Shown: positions 28,801-43,800 of the stretch, in pieces
Layout of the letters: each line of letters starts with the position of its first letter
How positions within the stretch are numbered: position 1 is the first letter of the stretch
Origin: Branchinecta lynchi
Taxonomy: Eukaryota; Arthropoda; Branchiopoda; Anostraca; Branchinectidae
Reading direction: 5' to 3'
Assembly: GCA_023053575.1 (NCBI GenBank)
Contig: JAKZAP010000016.1
Location: 21,594,030-21,658,029 of the forward strand
DNA length: 64,000 bases
Notes under the pieces: model-generated
What the model was told of the DNA's origin: nothing
The model's input: only the letters and a program-made list of their open reading frames with translations
Databases searched by the model: none
Position numbers and translations under genes: made by a program

Positions 28801-31800
28801 GTGGAAACCGGACAATTTCTTAAATCTTATAAGTTTTGTTTGAAGTTGATTAGAGATTCAATATAGGGGAAAGGAGATGTGCTGAATTAATTTTTGAGCT
28901 TTATTTGTTTGCCGTACAAGTAGTTTGATGAAAAGTTCGGCTGAAACCGAAAATGTGGCAGAATTATAAGGCAGAGAAGTTTTGATCAATTTCTTCAAAG
29001 TGGACATGACGAAGAGGTTTAAACACACATGCTGGATCCGTATCTGAACTTAATTTTATCAGATGATTAGACAACGCCCTTATTCTGTTTCTGAATTTTA
29101 ATAGTACAAATGTTCAATGAGCCTTGTTAAGACCGGTTATTTACAAGACCAATTGTCTGGATCAAATATTAAATTTTTGGGATTCCATCGAAACGTTCGG
29201 TCTTGTTTAAAAATAAAAGACGTAGTAATAAAAGAAAAAGAATAAAGCAAGCCACAATAAATGTTTTACTGATTTTGATATCACTAAACTACGAAAAACA
29301 CGTCGTGGTTAGTATCATCAATATTGGTGAATACATACATCTTCAGGTCAAGTTAAAGGGGGAGGAGGTTCCAGTGTTTCTTTCAGGGGTTCAACTTGAG
29401 CTTGTTACTTCCTTCAAGTACTTGGGGTTCACTTTTACCCCCAAGCTGGATAATGAACTCCATGTGAATGCATTGGCCAGATCGCTCTGTGCTCGTGCTA
29501 ACCTCCTGACCAGGAAATTTGCGAAGTGTGACGGCGTGCTAAAATCTTCCTTGTTCCGGGCTTACTGTACACAACCTTATGGTCTATCTCTTGTGACTCA
29601 TATCACGGTCAGACGCGGTAATTCCTTCGTTCTATAGAATAACTTCCTCCGGAGGTTGCACGTTTTTCCCTGGAATTATAGTGCCTCGGCAATGTTTGTT
29701 GGTGAAGGTCTTCCATCTTTCTCTGAAGTCCGTAGATCAGCTTGTTCTTCGCTCCAGAGTACAATTCTGGAGTCCCAGAACCCTCTGTTGGCTGTTCTCT
29801 CTGGCCGCACATGCGGCTATCTCCTCCCATTTGGCTGAAATGGGGGGAGTTGTTATACTGTGGCTTTGGCCCAATTTAGTGTGTAAAGTGTAAGTTTGTG
29901 AAGTGTTATTTTGTTATGTATAATGGCCGTAGTTGACCGGTATTGGATTCGAATAAATAAATAAATAAACCAATGCCTGTTTGATGAGGGTTGCATTTCT
30001 TCGACAGTGTGTCTTACTAAAGCCTTACCTCATTTATAGGAAAGAGCTGCCTTTTGGTCGTGTTGTCCACTTATTCAATCCCTGGAATGAAGGAAAGAAC
30101 GTCAAGATTGGAAGAGACGGGCAGGTACGTGATTTAGTTAAATATTCCTTGAGCCCAAGCTGACTTATGTTTAAAGGATAACTGAAAAGCCAACTTATTG
30201 TTGTATAATTCAACTGAACATACTGCATTACTTGGATTCTGCTTAGGGATCTTTTTATTTTCCACTATCTGCTCCAGAGCGTGTTCCACCCTTGTAACAA
30301 TAGTTACTATTAGTTACTATTTCCGTTCCATCCTCACGAAAAGTTACTACGCTGACCGTTCCAACCTTGTCGGAATAGTAACTAATAGTTACTATTTGCT
30401 TACCATGCTCGGGAGCGTGGTAAGCGTAGTAACTACGCATCTCTGGAACGTGATTGGTCGGATTCGCCCCTGGCGTGAGATCCTGCTGGAAAATAGAAAA
30501 ATCGTTCCAGCCTTGACGGCAAAAAGCCAGAATTTGTGACGTCATGCGTAGTAACTACGGTAAGTAGGATGGAACACGCTCCTAGTAACGCAAATTCTAC
30601 TATGACGCAGAGAATTTGAATCTCAACACAAACGCGGCTTTTCAGTGGCCAATGGTAATCTTGGTGAAGACTGCTTAGTGCGTGAACACAATTTTGTGTA
30701 ATTTTGTCGTCAAGCATACAACACAGGTATAAGCACATAGAGGTACCACAAATTTCACGGAAATCCCACTAACTGAAAATCGATTATTCGTGAAGAGCGG
30801 AGCAACGAAGTAACACATTTTCATCGGGTCTTCAAGCCTGTTTAAGTGAATAAACGATGGGCAACTAGACTGCCATATCCCAGCTCTTTTCGGTTAAACT
30901 TTAAATGATGCATACAACGGATACGTCAGCTACCAAAGCTTCGTAGCTGACTTATCCGTTTTATGCATTATTTGAATAAACTTAAGTAGTGTATAGTTCT
31001 ACCTGCAAAGTAGCGGTCGTTAGAAAAATAACTTCCATTAGCCCGTCTGCTTGGTATCAGACGACATGTTATAATAGAATAGAATTTAGTGGTCACACCC
31101 AGGACAACCTGGACGCCCGGGTTCTCGGGTGACTGGTTCTTTTGAAGATATATCGTATAGTTTTTTATGTTTTTTGTTACAAGTTGTTTACTGTGATTTT
31201 GTGTAAAATAAGTAGGGGTCTAACCTAAACAAAATAAAAAAATAAATAAAACTTCAATTCAGAAATATGGCTTATCATAGCAAACTGCCAAATTCGATAG
31301 TTTTTCGTCCGGTACATTGTTAGCAAATAAAAACATTACACAATCAACAAAAAGAAGACACCTTTAAGTCAAGTTGAGTTAAAAAGGGCCACAAACTAGG
31401 CACAAAACTCTTTTTATAGCGGTCTGTTTTTGTTCAACTTTGGAACCTTACAGCCGCTTCTCTCGGGAGGCGTATTCGTTCGGGAGCATATGAAGGAGGC
31501 AAAAGACGGCTGTGGAGAGGATGTTATAGAAGCTTTTGACCAAAACTTAGGGAAAGGTTTTGCCTTCTTTTAGCCAAAGTTTGAAGAAGAATAAATTCAG
31601 CAGCGGAGATACAAAAAGTAGCTTATCGTATCCCTATCACGCGAATTTGCTCGTGGCCACGATACTGTCAGAAATTTGTTATCTTAAAGGATCTGTCCCA
31701 CCTATAATGCCAATGCAACCTACTTCAATCAATCAATCAATCAAGTTTAATCCGAATAGCTAAAAGCTAGAAAAGGAATACAAATTTACAAAATACACAG

Positions 31801-34800
31801 ACATACAAGAAACAAATTAACTAATACACTTACAAGAAATTACCAGAAATAAATGATGGAATGAAACTACGTAAAAATTGGGTAGAAGAATTAGCGGGAT
31901 ATGGGGAAAACTTATTGCCAGTATTCCTCTCGGACCGACGCACGGAAGACGGGAGTGGAGGGGGGAATAGATGGGTCATCTGGGGACAACACGTTATCTT
32001 AGCTCCAAAATTGTTTGAAAGAGTATTTCTACGTACAGATAATTTAGGAATGTCAAGTTTAATGAGAGCCTCTTCGTATGTAATATTATGATCACCCAGA
32101 ATGATTCTCATGGCTCTCTTTTGGACATTTTCCAGGCGATCAGAGAGCTCTGCAGAAAGAGAAGAATGCCAAACCGGTGAAGCATATCCTAAATGAGGAC
32201 GGATATAAGTTTTAAAATAACAGAGGAGGCATTTAGTATCCAAACCGAAAGATTTAAGGGTAGAGAGGGATTTAATTAAAAAGTTGGTTTTACGGATAAT
32301 ATTGTCAACATGAGAATTCCATTTCAGATCATCATCGATTATTACCCCAAGCAATTTAACGGATTCACGCTGCCTGAATGACGATGGATATTCAGCAGTT
32401 TCTCCAGTCTGCTAAACCACATAACCAAAGACTTACTGTCATTAATTTGCATTTTCTTGCTTGACAGTTGAGTTTTAAGGGAAGTGATGGAGTCTTGTAC
32501 CGGATTTGAACTGTTCGGAAGTGTGAAAGAAAGCTTAGAAATAACGAGAAGGGAGAGATCATCTGCAAATTTGTACCTATGAAGGAAATCTTTAGCAAGA
32601 TTATTTACAGAACAAAGAAAAATCAGAGGACCCAACTTAGTACCTTGGGGGGTACCGCAAGTGATTGTTTCAACTGCGGAGACTGAACCATTCAGTTTAA
32701 CAACTTAGCTCCGGTCTTCCGTTCTTAAACCCGGAGATCGAAATTTCCTATGTTACATTCTGAACCCACTCACGACACGACACATCACTAGTTTTTACAC
32801 TTGCCGCGATTCACTAGATTCCATGCGCATTATGCTCCAGATAAGTGTTCGCGTATTATGCTGTTGATATGTAAAATCGGTTTTCTTAATTCTAGCTTTA
32901 CAGTATTCAGATAGCTTTGAATGTTGTACGAAAAATCTGTGAAGACCCTGTTCAATTTTTATGCACTTGAGCTTACTCAAGTGCCATATAGCGATTGTAA
33001 TTTCTGTCCGTCAGTCGGTCTGTCGGTCCCGGTTTTGCTAGTTCGGGCACTTCCAGATAAGCTAGGACGATGAAACTTGGCAGGCATATCAGGAACTGGA
33101 TCAGATTAAATTAGAAATATTCGCTTCCCCGATCCGACCATCTGGAGGGGAGTGGAGGGAGGGGGAATCCGGAAAATGAGGAAAAATGAGATATTTTTAG
33201 CTTACGAACGGGTTATCGGATCTTAATGAAACTTGATATATGGAAGGAACTCGTGTCTCAGACCCTCCATTTTAAATCCAAACCGGATCCGGTGACATTG
33301 GGGGGAGTTGGAGGGGGAAACCGGAAATCTTGAAAAACACTTAGAGTGGAGGGATCCGGATGAAACTTGGTGGAAAGTACAAGCACAAGTCCTAGATACA
33401 TGGCTGATATAACCGGAACGGATCCGCTCACTTTGGGGGAGTTGGGGGGGGGGGGGGAGAAGTCCGAATTTGTAGTGATCCCGCGAGTTCCGTTCTTCCT
33501 GATGTGCTGGGACGATGGAAATTGACAGGCATCTCTGGGACCCGACCAGATTAAATAGGAAATCGTCAATTCCCCGATTCGACCATCTGGGGGGGGGGGG
33601 AGTGGAGGGAGGGGGAAGCCAAAATTTGAGGTATTTTTATCTTGCGAACAAGTCATCGGATCTTGATGAAATTTTATATTTAGGATGACCTCGTGTCTCA
33701 GACGTCCCACTATAAATCCGGACCGGATCCGATGACACTGGGGGGAGTTGGAGGAGGGAACCGGAAATCTTGAGAAACGCTTAGAGTGGAGGGATCAGGA
33801 TGAAACTTGGTGGGAAGAACAAGCACAAGTCCTAGATACGTCATTGATATAAGCGGACCAGATCCAGGCACTCTGGGGGAGTTGGGGGGGGGGGTCCGGA
33901 TTTCTAGCGATCCCGCGAGTTCGGCATACTTCCTGATGTGCTAGGGCGATGAAACTTGGCAGGTATGTCAGGGACCCGAACAGGTTCACGTGAGAACAGC
34001 CGTTTCCCCAATCCGACCATACTGGGGGGAGTGGATGGATGGGGAGTCCGGATTATTATAAAAAGGAAGTAGATAACCTCCTTGAATCCAAGCCTTCACA
34101 GTTCTTCGGTAAAGTTAAACATCTGACTGGTAGAGGCCCGCAACCAGTTGATTTCATGAAGGAGGAGCCATCAGAGAAAACAGCGAACGACCTAAACTCT
34201 CATTTTGCTTCTATTGTACAGTCGTACCCACCACTGCCTCCTGAAAAGCCACCTTCGTTTTCAGCTGAAGCACCATCCCAAAACTCACAAGAAGATTCAA
34301 ATGTAAATTCTAATTTAATGCCTGAAATTTCAATATCAGAAATTAGAAAGAAACTCTCCTCGTTAAAGAAAACATCAGTGGCACCCTTTGATGTTCCAGT
34401 AGCCATTGCTAAAGCTTTTGCGAAAGAATTGGCGTTTCCTCTTCATATTATTTACAATAATATCACCAAAACTGGATATTTCCCCAAAAAGTGGAAAATT
34501 GGCTTCATCACTCCCATTCCGAAAAAGGGAGCAGCTAATGATTTCTCTGGTGTGAGGCCGATCACTGTTACATCAATTTTTAGCCGAATTTACGAGAGCT
34601 TTGTTGCTTCTTGGCTAAAAAAATATCTCTCGGAAGTCATCGATAAGAGGCAATTTGGTAACATCCCGAAGTGTTCAACTGTTCACTATCTCGTTAGTTT
34701 ACTTGATTTTATTTTTAAAAATTTAGATGAACCCGGGAAATGGATAAATCTAATTGCAATAGATTTTAAAAAAGCTTTCGATCTTGTAGATCACAAGATT

Positions 34801-37800
34801 TTGCTGGAAAAAATGGCAGAGAAAAATATTCCTGAATATCTTATTAATATCGTAAAAAGCTTTCTAACAAACAGAGAACAAATCTTAAAATATAAAAATA
34901 ATTTTTCTTCTTCTTTACCGATTTTTTGCGGTGTCCCGCAAGGAACAGTGATCGGTCCTTTATGCTTCCTCCTCATGATCAATGAAATAGCTGTCGGGCT
35001 GGAAGAAAGATGGAAGTATGTAGATGATCTTTCCCTAGCAGAGGTAGTATTTGGAGCGTGTAAAAGTCAAACTTTCAATTATATTGAACAAGTTACCTCT
35101 GAAGCAGCAAAATTAAATATGGTGGTAAATAAAGATAAATCTTCAGTAATGACATTTTCATTTCTCAAGAAAAGCCTACCTGAATTCGAACCACCTATAG
35201 ACCCAAACCTCCTCTGTAACAGCACTACCCTGCTTGGGGTAGTGATCTCTTCTGATCTAACTTGGCATGAAAACACAAGATTGATTGTAAAAAAGGCAAA
35301 TGGTGCTATCCAAATGCTGAAGACTCTAAAGAAATTCCGGGTTCCTAAGGATAAACTAAAATTAATTTTCTGCATGTTCATCCGCCCACTAGTAGAATAT
35401 GCATGTCCTGTTTGGCATTTTGCTCTTACAAAAGAAGAAAGTGATAAAATTGAACGGGTTCAGAAGAGGTCGCTACAAATCATCTACGGAGGTTCCCCAC
35501 TGCCTTACTCTCTTTATCTAAAAGAATACAAACTTGACCCCCTTTTTGCCCGTCGAGAGAAACTGTGCCTAAAATTTGGCTCAACCCTCCTCCTCCACCC
35601 CATCTACAAGAACTTCCTCCCGCCCCCCTTTGTCCCCCTCAGATCCCGACTCCCCAGAGAGGCGGCTGCGAAAGTTCCAAAACTGACACCGGTTTACTCC
35701 AGGTCACAGCGTTATTCTCGAAGCTTTGTGCCGAGTTTTGTTCGTACTTTTAACAATTCGTAACTTGTGCGTTTTATCCTATTCTTTTTGTTTTTCTCGT
35801 TGACAAATCTTTCTTGTATTAACTGTTTGACTAAAAGACACCATATTTGGGCTATGCCTATGAGAGACTGTATCTTGTTTACATTAAATGATTTGATTTG
35901 ATTTGATTTGAATCTAGTGGCGTGTATAACTTTTGAACGGGTGATCGGATCTTGATGAAATTTTATATTTAGGATGACCTCGTGTCTCAGACATCTCACT
36001 TTAAATCCGGGCCGGATCCGATGACACTGGGGGGAGTTGGAGGAGGGAACCGGAAATTTTGAGAAACGCTTAGAGTGGAGTGATCGGGATGAAACTTGGT
36101 GGGAAAAACAAGCACAAGTCCTAGACACGTCATTGACATAACCGGACCGGATCAGGGCAGTGTGGGGGAGTTGGGGTCGGGGTCCGGATTTCTAGCGATC
36201 CCGCGAGTTCGGCATACTTCCTGATGTCCTAGGGCGATGAAACTTGGCAGGTATGTCAGGGATCCGAACATATTGACTTGAGAACAGCCTTTTCCCCGAC
36301 CCGACCATCGTGGGGGGAGTGGGTGGATGGGGAGTCCGGAATCTAGTGGCGTGCATAACTTTTGAACGGGTGATCGGATTTGAATGAAACTTGTCTGGTG
36401 AGCTATCGCCTCAGACGTTCAGTGTCACGTCCGGGTCGGGTCCGATACCTGTGGGGATGGAGGGGGGGGGGGGGAACTCGAGAAACTCTAAAAGCAGAGG
36501 GATTGGGACGAAACTTAATGGATGGAACAAGCATTAGGCCTAGATGAAATTGAAGGAGCCAGATGGTTTCGGGGCTCTGTGGGGGGAGTTGGAGGGGTTT
36601 CCTGGAACTCCGGTAGTCGTGAGTTAGAATAGTTCCAGATGTAAAACGGCAACGAAACTTTGCAGGCATGTTAGCGACCCGAATTATCTTGACTTAAGAA
36701 CCTGACACAACATACCCCCGGAAACTTCCGTTCCTAGATCCGAGCATTTTTGGGGGAGCACGAGAAGAGAAATATGGAGATTGACTTCTATAAATTGCAA
36801 ACGAGTGGTCTGATTCGAGTGAAACTTTATGGGTGATATGAATCGATGGCCTCGACATGTAAAACATGCGTTCGAACCATATGCGACCACGATTAGGGGA
36901 ATTGGGGGTGGGGGGACTTTTGACATGCACAAAAACCAAACGGATGGACCGAATGAGATGCAAATTCGACAGTGCCGAGTTTATGCGGCCTAGATTTGTT
37001 ATTTGGCGTCCGGGCCGAATTCCGCCAAGGTAGGGGGGGGGGGGGGTACTGGAAGCTTGCATATAGGCCAAGCTCCAATTTCAGTAAAACTTGATGGACA
37101 GGAACAGGGAATTAAGAGATTGGGCCCGAACCGGCTCCGACAACGTTGGTGGGAGGGGGGGGGGGGAGTTACCGGAACTTTCCAAAAATGCTCAGATTCG
37201 AGTGGAACTTGATAGATGGTATAAAAGAAGATGCTTTAGGTGGTCGATTTTTTATATTCCGAACCAGATTCGGCCACGGTAGGTTGAGATAGAGTGGGTA
37301 CCGGAAATCGTGTAGCACGTCTAGGGATCAAACAAATGGATTTATTGGGATGAAAGTTTGAACAGTCATGTGCATTTGCTACAGACAATCAAGACGATGC
37401 CGGAACTGCTCAGAAATGAGTGAAACTAAATATCCTATTTCTATTTCCGAACCGCATTTTTGGATGGCGGGTGTATTTTGTGACGTTCTCATCTACTTTC
37501 TTGTACAGCCTACTCGTACAAGTGCCATATGAGCTCGTAGCTCTTGTTTCTTTTCGTGAGGCATAACACTTACAAAGATCATTCGGAAGTTGGGTCTGGA
37601 AGTATCAAAAGAGTCGCACCAGATATTCTCACAACATTGATCCCAAGGATGCGCAGACATTTGTTGTCTGTCTTAAGTGCCTCCTACATTACTGTAATTC
37701 TCACGAAACTCAAGTCATTTATTTTCTATTTTTTATTTTTTTTTATATAGGATCGTCACCTGCTCAGGCGACGATCCACCGAAAGATCACGGAGAGTAAA

Positions 37801-40800
37801 GTACGATGTTCGCAGATGGCCCCGTAGCCCTATATTTGTGGAAGGGCATTTAGATTAATCGACAAGAATTTCTTTTTTTCAACCCAAGTGGAAGGTCGAT
37901 TTTTATATGCTGAATGCGTATCTAAGCTTCATTTTCGCACCAGATAGTAGTTCTCCCAGAATCCCTGCCGGATCGGTGTTGGGCCGAAGTCTGACCAAAG
38001 TCGGAATTTGGTAGGGCCTAGAATTCCTTCATCAAGTGGTATATAACATCTATAGGAGTTTGACGTATTGAATCGATCCATCTCCTTCGTTTTCCTGCTC
38101 GGTTGAAACTGCGGACGGCATCTGGGTATAATCGGAAGTTCGGTAGGCACGAGGAATTTACTATTTGTTTCCACTTCGAATGGATACTTCGTTCAGAATC
38201 GGAAGTTTACGAATTGATCTAATTGTCTGAAAACCTTTTCAGTGATAAGTATTACCTGCTGGATCTGGTTAAGGGGTCTGGTATAATGATTTTACTTGTT
38301 CGAAGGAAATGGCGAAGACCTGAAATCTGCAAGACCCGACTGTGTCTTTTAAAGAAGTCCAACAATATTCCCCCCTTTGGGATATTTCCATCTAAACTTT
38401 CGGTCTTGTCTCTATTTGTTTTCAGTTTTTTTCCAGTCCTTGCCCGTGTTCGCCAAGCAGTGCCATTAGCTTAGAAATAAATTAACGAATTGAGTGACTT
38501 GAATAGTGCAAAGCAGAAAACTCTTATACGTTCCAGGAAATTGAACCTCACGTTGGTGCTGAACTCTGCCGCCTCTTCGAAGAAGACTCCGCAGTCGACA
38601 TGACTCCCATCTTGAGGAAGGCCAAGGAAGCTGCGCGTCGACCCGCCGTTAGGTCTCGCCCTATTTACGTCCCCCCACCCCCCAACAAACGAGGTCGTGG
38701 GTCATCATTCCCTCGAGGCTCAACCAGAGGTCGAGATTTTGGGAGGTATAGCTACGGATCATTTGTGACAAGTGCTAGCCCCACGAGGGGGCGCCTGTGT
38801 TTCGTGGATGTGTTATACCTCGGACTTGGACTTACCTAACCGGGGATTAGCACCCAGCGAAAGCTGGTAAGGTGTTAAAAGTCCCCCTTCTGCGAGAAAG
38901 GTCCCTGGAGTCCCAGACTTCCCCTAGTCCACGAAGTGAAGTGGCAAGCTTCGAATGCTCCCTAGAGCGTGTTAAATGTTTACAAGGGTGAAATGAAAAG
39001 TAGTTGCTAAGAGACTTTTGGGTAAGCTGTGAGAAGTCCCTAGGGACTTGCTTGAAGAAAAGCAGGATGGGAAGTAGTGAGAATGACTTCCCTTTGCCCT
39101 AATTGAAAAGAGACTTCACCGGTAAGGTCTGTATAGTCCCTAGGGACTTGCACTAAATAGGGGGATAGTAGTGATAAAGGACTCTCCACTTCTACAGAGT
39201 GTAAGCACTCCCTTCTTGCAAATTTCTTATAAATTGGGCGAATGGAAGTGAAAGGACTTGCCCCAGCTATCCCGCTTCCTGCTGGTAGTGGTGCCACCTT
39301 CTCGGTTTCTGCTGACCTAAATTGTGAAAGGACTTCACTCAATCCCCGGCAGTGCTCGACCTTGTCTATTAGGGATCTTGTGGTTCGACCGCTGCGGCTC
39401 TTTAGGACTTTTGTTCTGTCCTGCACTTTTCTCACGAACTTTTAAGTTTTGTGTAAGGCTCTGCTGGCCTTACCACTTAGGATATTTATGAGTTCCTAGA
39501 CAGAGAGGTAAGTTGTGAGTGCTGGAAAGTTTTGATTTATGAGGGTGTTTTTCCTTACCACCCTGGGGTTTTTGTAAGGCGGCTCTTCCGGATGTTAAAT
39601 TTCTGCGAGTCCCGGAAATTTTTTTCGGATCCGAAACGAAAGTGAAGGACGGTATGAGTTCGTAAATCTGCCTTTCCGTCGTCTCTTACGTTTGTCTGTC
39701 TCTCCATCTTGGTTTTGCTCGGCGGGTTCTCTCATTCATGGTTCACCGAATAGGGCTAAAATACGTAATTCTACTACAAAATCACCTATCAAGGCATGAA
39801 AACAATTGAAATCTGTTAGTCCGTTGCTCCTCTGTGATTTTTTATTTGTTGGAAAACCTTTCAAGCTTAATCTTTAGTTCGATGGAATTTCAAATATTCA
39901 GGATCAACAACAACGCCAAAGTGCCAGCTGTCTTTAAACAAAGTTTCTGCTGCTAGATTGGGGCCCATCTGAAATCATTTGCAGCTAGGCATGTAGCAGC
40001 GTCTTTGATTTTCTGTCTCGATGAATCAAATTGCGGGTTCTAACTGAATTTGGCCTTGTTGGGACGCCGGTGATATTCTCAGCGTCACTCCAAAAGCCTA
40101 TTGTGAAAAATATAAATACAGAGGAGAAAAGGCTTTCGCCTCTAAATAACTCTAAGAAATTTTGAGTAGTCGAACTGATCAGAGTTAAAAATCACATCAA
40201 CAATGCACTTAAAACTATTGATCGATTCGGCATTAACCGCATCTTCGGTAAGGCTGTTCCATGGATCAACAATTCTGTTGCCAAAACCCCACTTAAAAAC
40301 GTCCTTGTTGAATCTTGACTTTGTAAGCTTGTACGCGTGCCCCCGATGATGACGGTTAATTCTGAATCTTACTGAATCAGTCACTTCAAAATTGTCAAAG
40401 ACTCCCTCCGTCCAGATCCAAGATTCGGAAATAAGCTGGCTCTTCAGTTAAACTTTAAAGAGTAGGGTCAAGTTCATAGATAGGCTTTTACCTCAGTATT
40501 AAGGGTGGGGGAAGGGGCTTGAAATTTAGGGGTGAAAAACTCTCCCATCAAATCGATCAGAAGGGCGATATAGGTGGTAAAAGTGAAGAGACACTGTTAG
40601 TTCTTGCCTCGGATAATTAGTTTTGACCAGAATCTGGTTGAAGCTGGAATTTCAGAGTAGAACCAGTTAGCGTATTAATATGATTAGACAGTCGACAAAC
40701 ACGTAAAAAACATGCGGAACCGTGATAAGCTGTCATTTTTTGGTTCTGTTGAATAGAACCGAGAAATTTGCCCGAGGAGAACTAGTGCGTGGTCGTCGTA

Positions 40801-43800
40801 GGTTTGAAGTAATGTAACCGGATTAGGCTTTGCTGTTAGTTTTGCTATCGAATGCATAGCTCAGCCGGTATCTCAGCCGGTAACATAGACAGTTTAGAAT
40901 TTTGTATATCCTGCTTAGCGAGAAAGTAATACGCGTGAACAACATGTTAAGTACGATACGATACTTTATTGTAAAACGAACTTTCACAGCATTGGACTGC
41001 CGCTTTTGACAGATACATCATAACTAAGTGTGAATATAGGGTACTAAGGTGATTATACATGAAAAGGCAATAGTCATACATAAGAAGGCAATAGTCATAG
41101 TAAGCATGTATGATATTGTTGGCTTAAAGGACTTCCCCTTATAATTGTATATTTGGTTTATTTAGTTTTGACCTTGTGGGTCCTGGTATGTCTACGTGGC
41201 TCCGACAGTGGAGTCCTAGACTTCTAAATTATATTTGAAAAAACTGTTTCTGGTTTACTGGTCACGATACAAGTCCCTTGTGTAAAGTGCCATCTATGTA
41301 TTATTATTTAAAATATTTGAACACTTTAAAACTAGGCTGTGCTTTCAACAAATAACGCACGGTTTTGGCTGTTTTAATCCTTTTTCGATACCCGTTGAGT
41401 TAAAGTGGACACAGGGAAACAATTTACATAACCGGTTGTTTTATGGGGAAACTTCTTGCAGACAACCGTCGACAGCGTGATATACATCGAAGGTAGCAAA
41501 TCACGGCAAGTGAGGAAATCAGTGTGGTTTTGTTAGAGGGGTTAGAATGTACCGTACGAAATTGGGGTCTCCGGGTTTAGAAATATATATAGTGATTGGG
41601 GAAGTAGGTTGCGTTAATATTATAGGTAAGAGGGGTCCTTTAAGTGAACGGTTGGCGCGATTCCGGTGAAAACCGTGAATGCATCAAAGAAGGACAGTGA
41701 TCTGGATAATCACTTCTGGAAATGTCTTGAAACAGGATGTTACTTTTTGCGGGTAAGCCAGAATCGCCTGAACTAGGATAACCTGTTGGTTTTCCTATTG
41801 GGAGAAGAATTCTCCGAATTTCGGTGCTAACTAGAAATAGAATCGTGGAATGAATCTGATTGGTGGGTCAGTTTCGTGGTAAAAAAAAATATTCTTTATA
41901 AATGGTGTAATTTACTGCCTGGGTGGATAATTTCAGCGAAACTACAGCTTTGGTGCTATAAGTAGGGAAGTCGATTTACGACGAAGCGAATCTGTCCTTT
42001 AGTGTAATCATGTAGGCTACGTCTCATCCTCGGTCCGACTTTTGAAAAGGTCCGTTAGGGACATTTTTTAAACCCCAAGGATCGTGGGTATGCCTTATAA
42101 TGTCGGGGTGGAGCCCGAAAGTTAGGAATAACTATTTTATACATAAGTTTTAGTTTAGCATAGATTAGTCCTCGAGAGTACAGCAGAGCAAGCTGGGATA
42201 GCGCTTGAAGCCGATTATTTCAATAGTGGACTATCGAAGTAAAAAGATAGTTCGTAAATTTGTTCAAGCCGCTGCAGTTTCGTTCCTAGTGTCCTACCCG
42301 GTCCAACTTCGTGTTTTGCCAGACAAAAGTCGTGTTTGTTCGTTGATGTTGCACCATGTAAACATCCCTCCGGCCAACGAGTAGTGTTGGGTGGTATTCG
42401 ATATCGATAACAATATTCGATGTATCGGACCAAATATTGATATCGAATATCGAAGCGTAATATCAATATCGAAAACGATATTTTTTCATTCATAACTATT
42501 GTAAATAATCCAACATAACCTACATTTATATATCCGAAATTGGAGCAATATGTTTTCCGTAATTCAATTCTTATTTCTTCGGAGTTTGAGATGATGCAAG
42601 GATGCTATTTAACGACAATTTTTTTCTTAAGTTTCGGTAAGACTAGACGTATCCTATAGCGAAACATGGTAAAGAAATATCGAAAGAGAAAATATCGGTA
42701 TACCGATAAATCCAGATATCGCCCAACACGAAAAGCGAGTGAGTCAACGTTCGCCTAACCAGTCCGCCAAATTGTTGCAGACAAGGAGACAAGCGATTGC
42801 AAAACGCCTCCGAGAGAGCACGTCGCTGGACAAGGGTTCAGGTTCTTTTATTTTGAAAATACTTCGTGACAATATATTTTGATCATTGGGGGCCGGCAGG
42901 GATACGAGCTCGTTAGCTCGGCCCCTTAGGGGGACGCTGAAGTGCAGCTTGGGCTTATGGTACCAGTGCTCAAGAGCGCAGTAGGGACTACGGAGTGCCC
43001 CGACGCTCTGGTCTGTGTCAAAGGCAGTTTCCAATCTTACGGCGCTATTACTGCAGATCGGTTTAATTTGCCGGATTGAGTCATTGGCTCACAGTTCGTG
43101 AAGAGTTTGCTCGTTCCAGTCCTACACAAACCCTCAGTTTGTGGCAGAGTACTCCAATGTTGGGGCACCTTGCGCTGGATTTGGCACTGTGCCAAGCTCC
43201 TATGTTTGCTCCGGGGGGGGGGGGGGGGTCATTGGGTGGAACTGGCAATTTGAGAGAAAATTGTTTTTGAAACATTTGGCACAGTGTGTATTTTTGGATC
43301 AAGGGATCAGTATAGTAACAGGTGATAGTGGGTTGAATTGGAACTGTGAGTAAATTTTTATTTTGGAAAAAAAAATGTGGCACTGTGACAAGCTCCAATG
43401 TTTTTCACTTTCACTCTCGCATGCGTCACCAACTTTTCACTCTCGCATGCGTCACCTAATGTTTGATCCGGGGGGGGGGGGGGGGGGGTTAGTAGGTTGA
43501 ACTGGAAAATTTGTTTTGAAAAACTTGGCACTGTGCCTGTTTTTGGATGAAGGATCAAGCGTTCATTACAGTACTTCGGTCATAATGGGTTGAGTTGGAA
43601 TTTGGAGAATTTTTTTTTTTTTTAAACAGATTGGTACTCTGCCAAGCTCCAATGTTTTTCACTCTCTTCATTTGACTCTCGCATGCGTCACCAATTTTTC
43701 CCCCGTAAAATCGTGTTCGTTTTATTTTGTTCCGATACTTTTTCTTGCTAAGGCAAAGACTGTTTTAGTTTTAAATTGTACAGTTTCCATATTATTTTAC

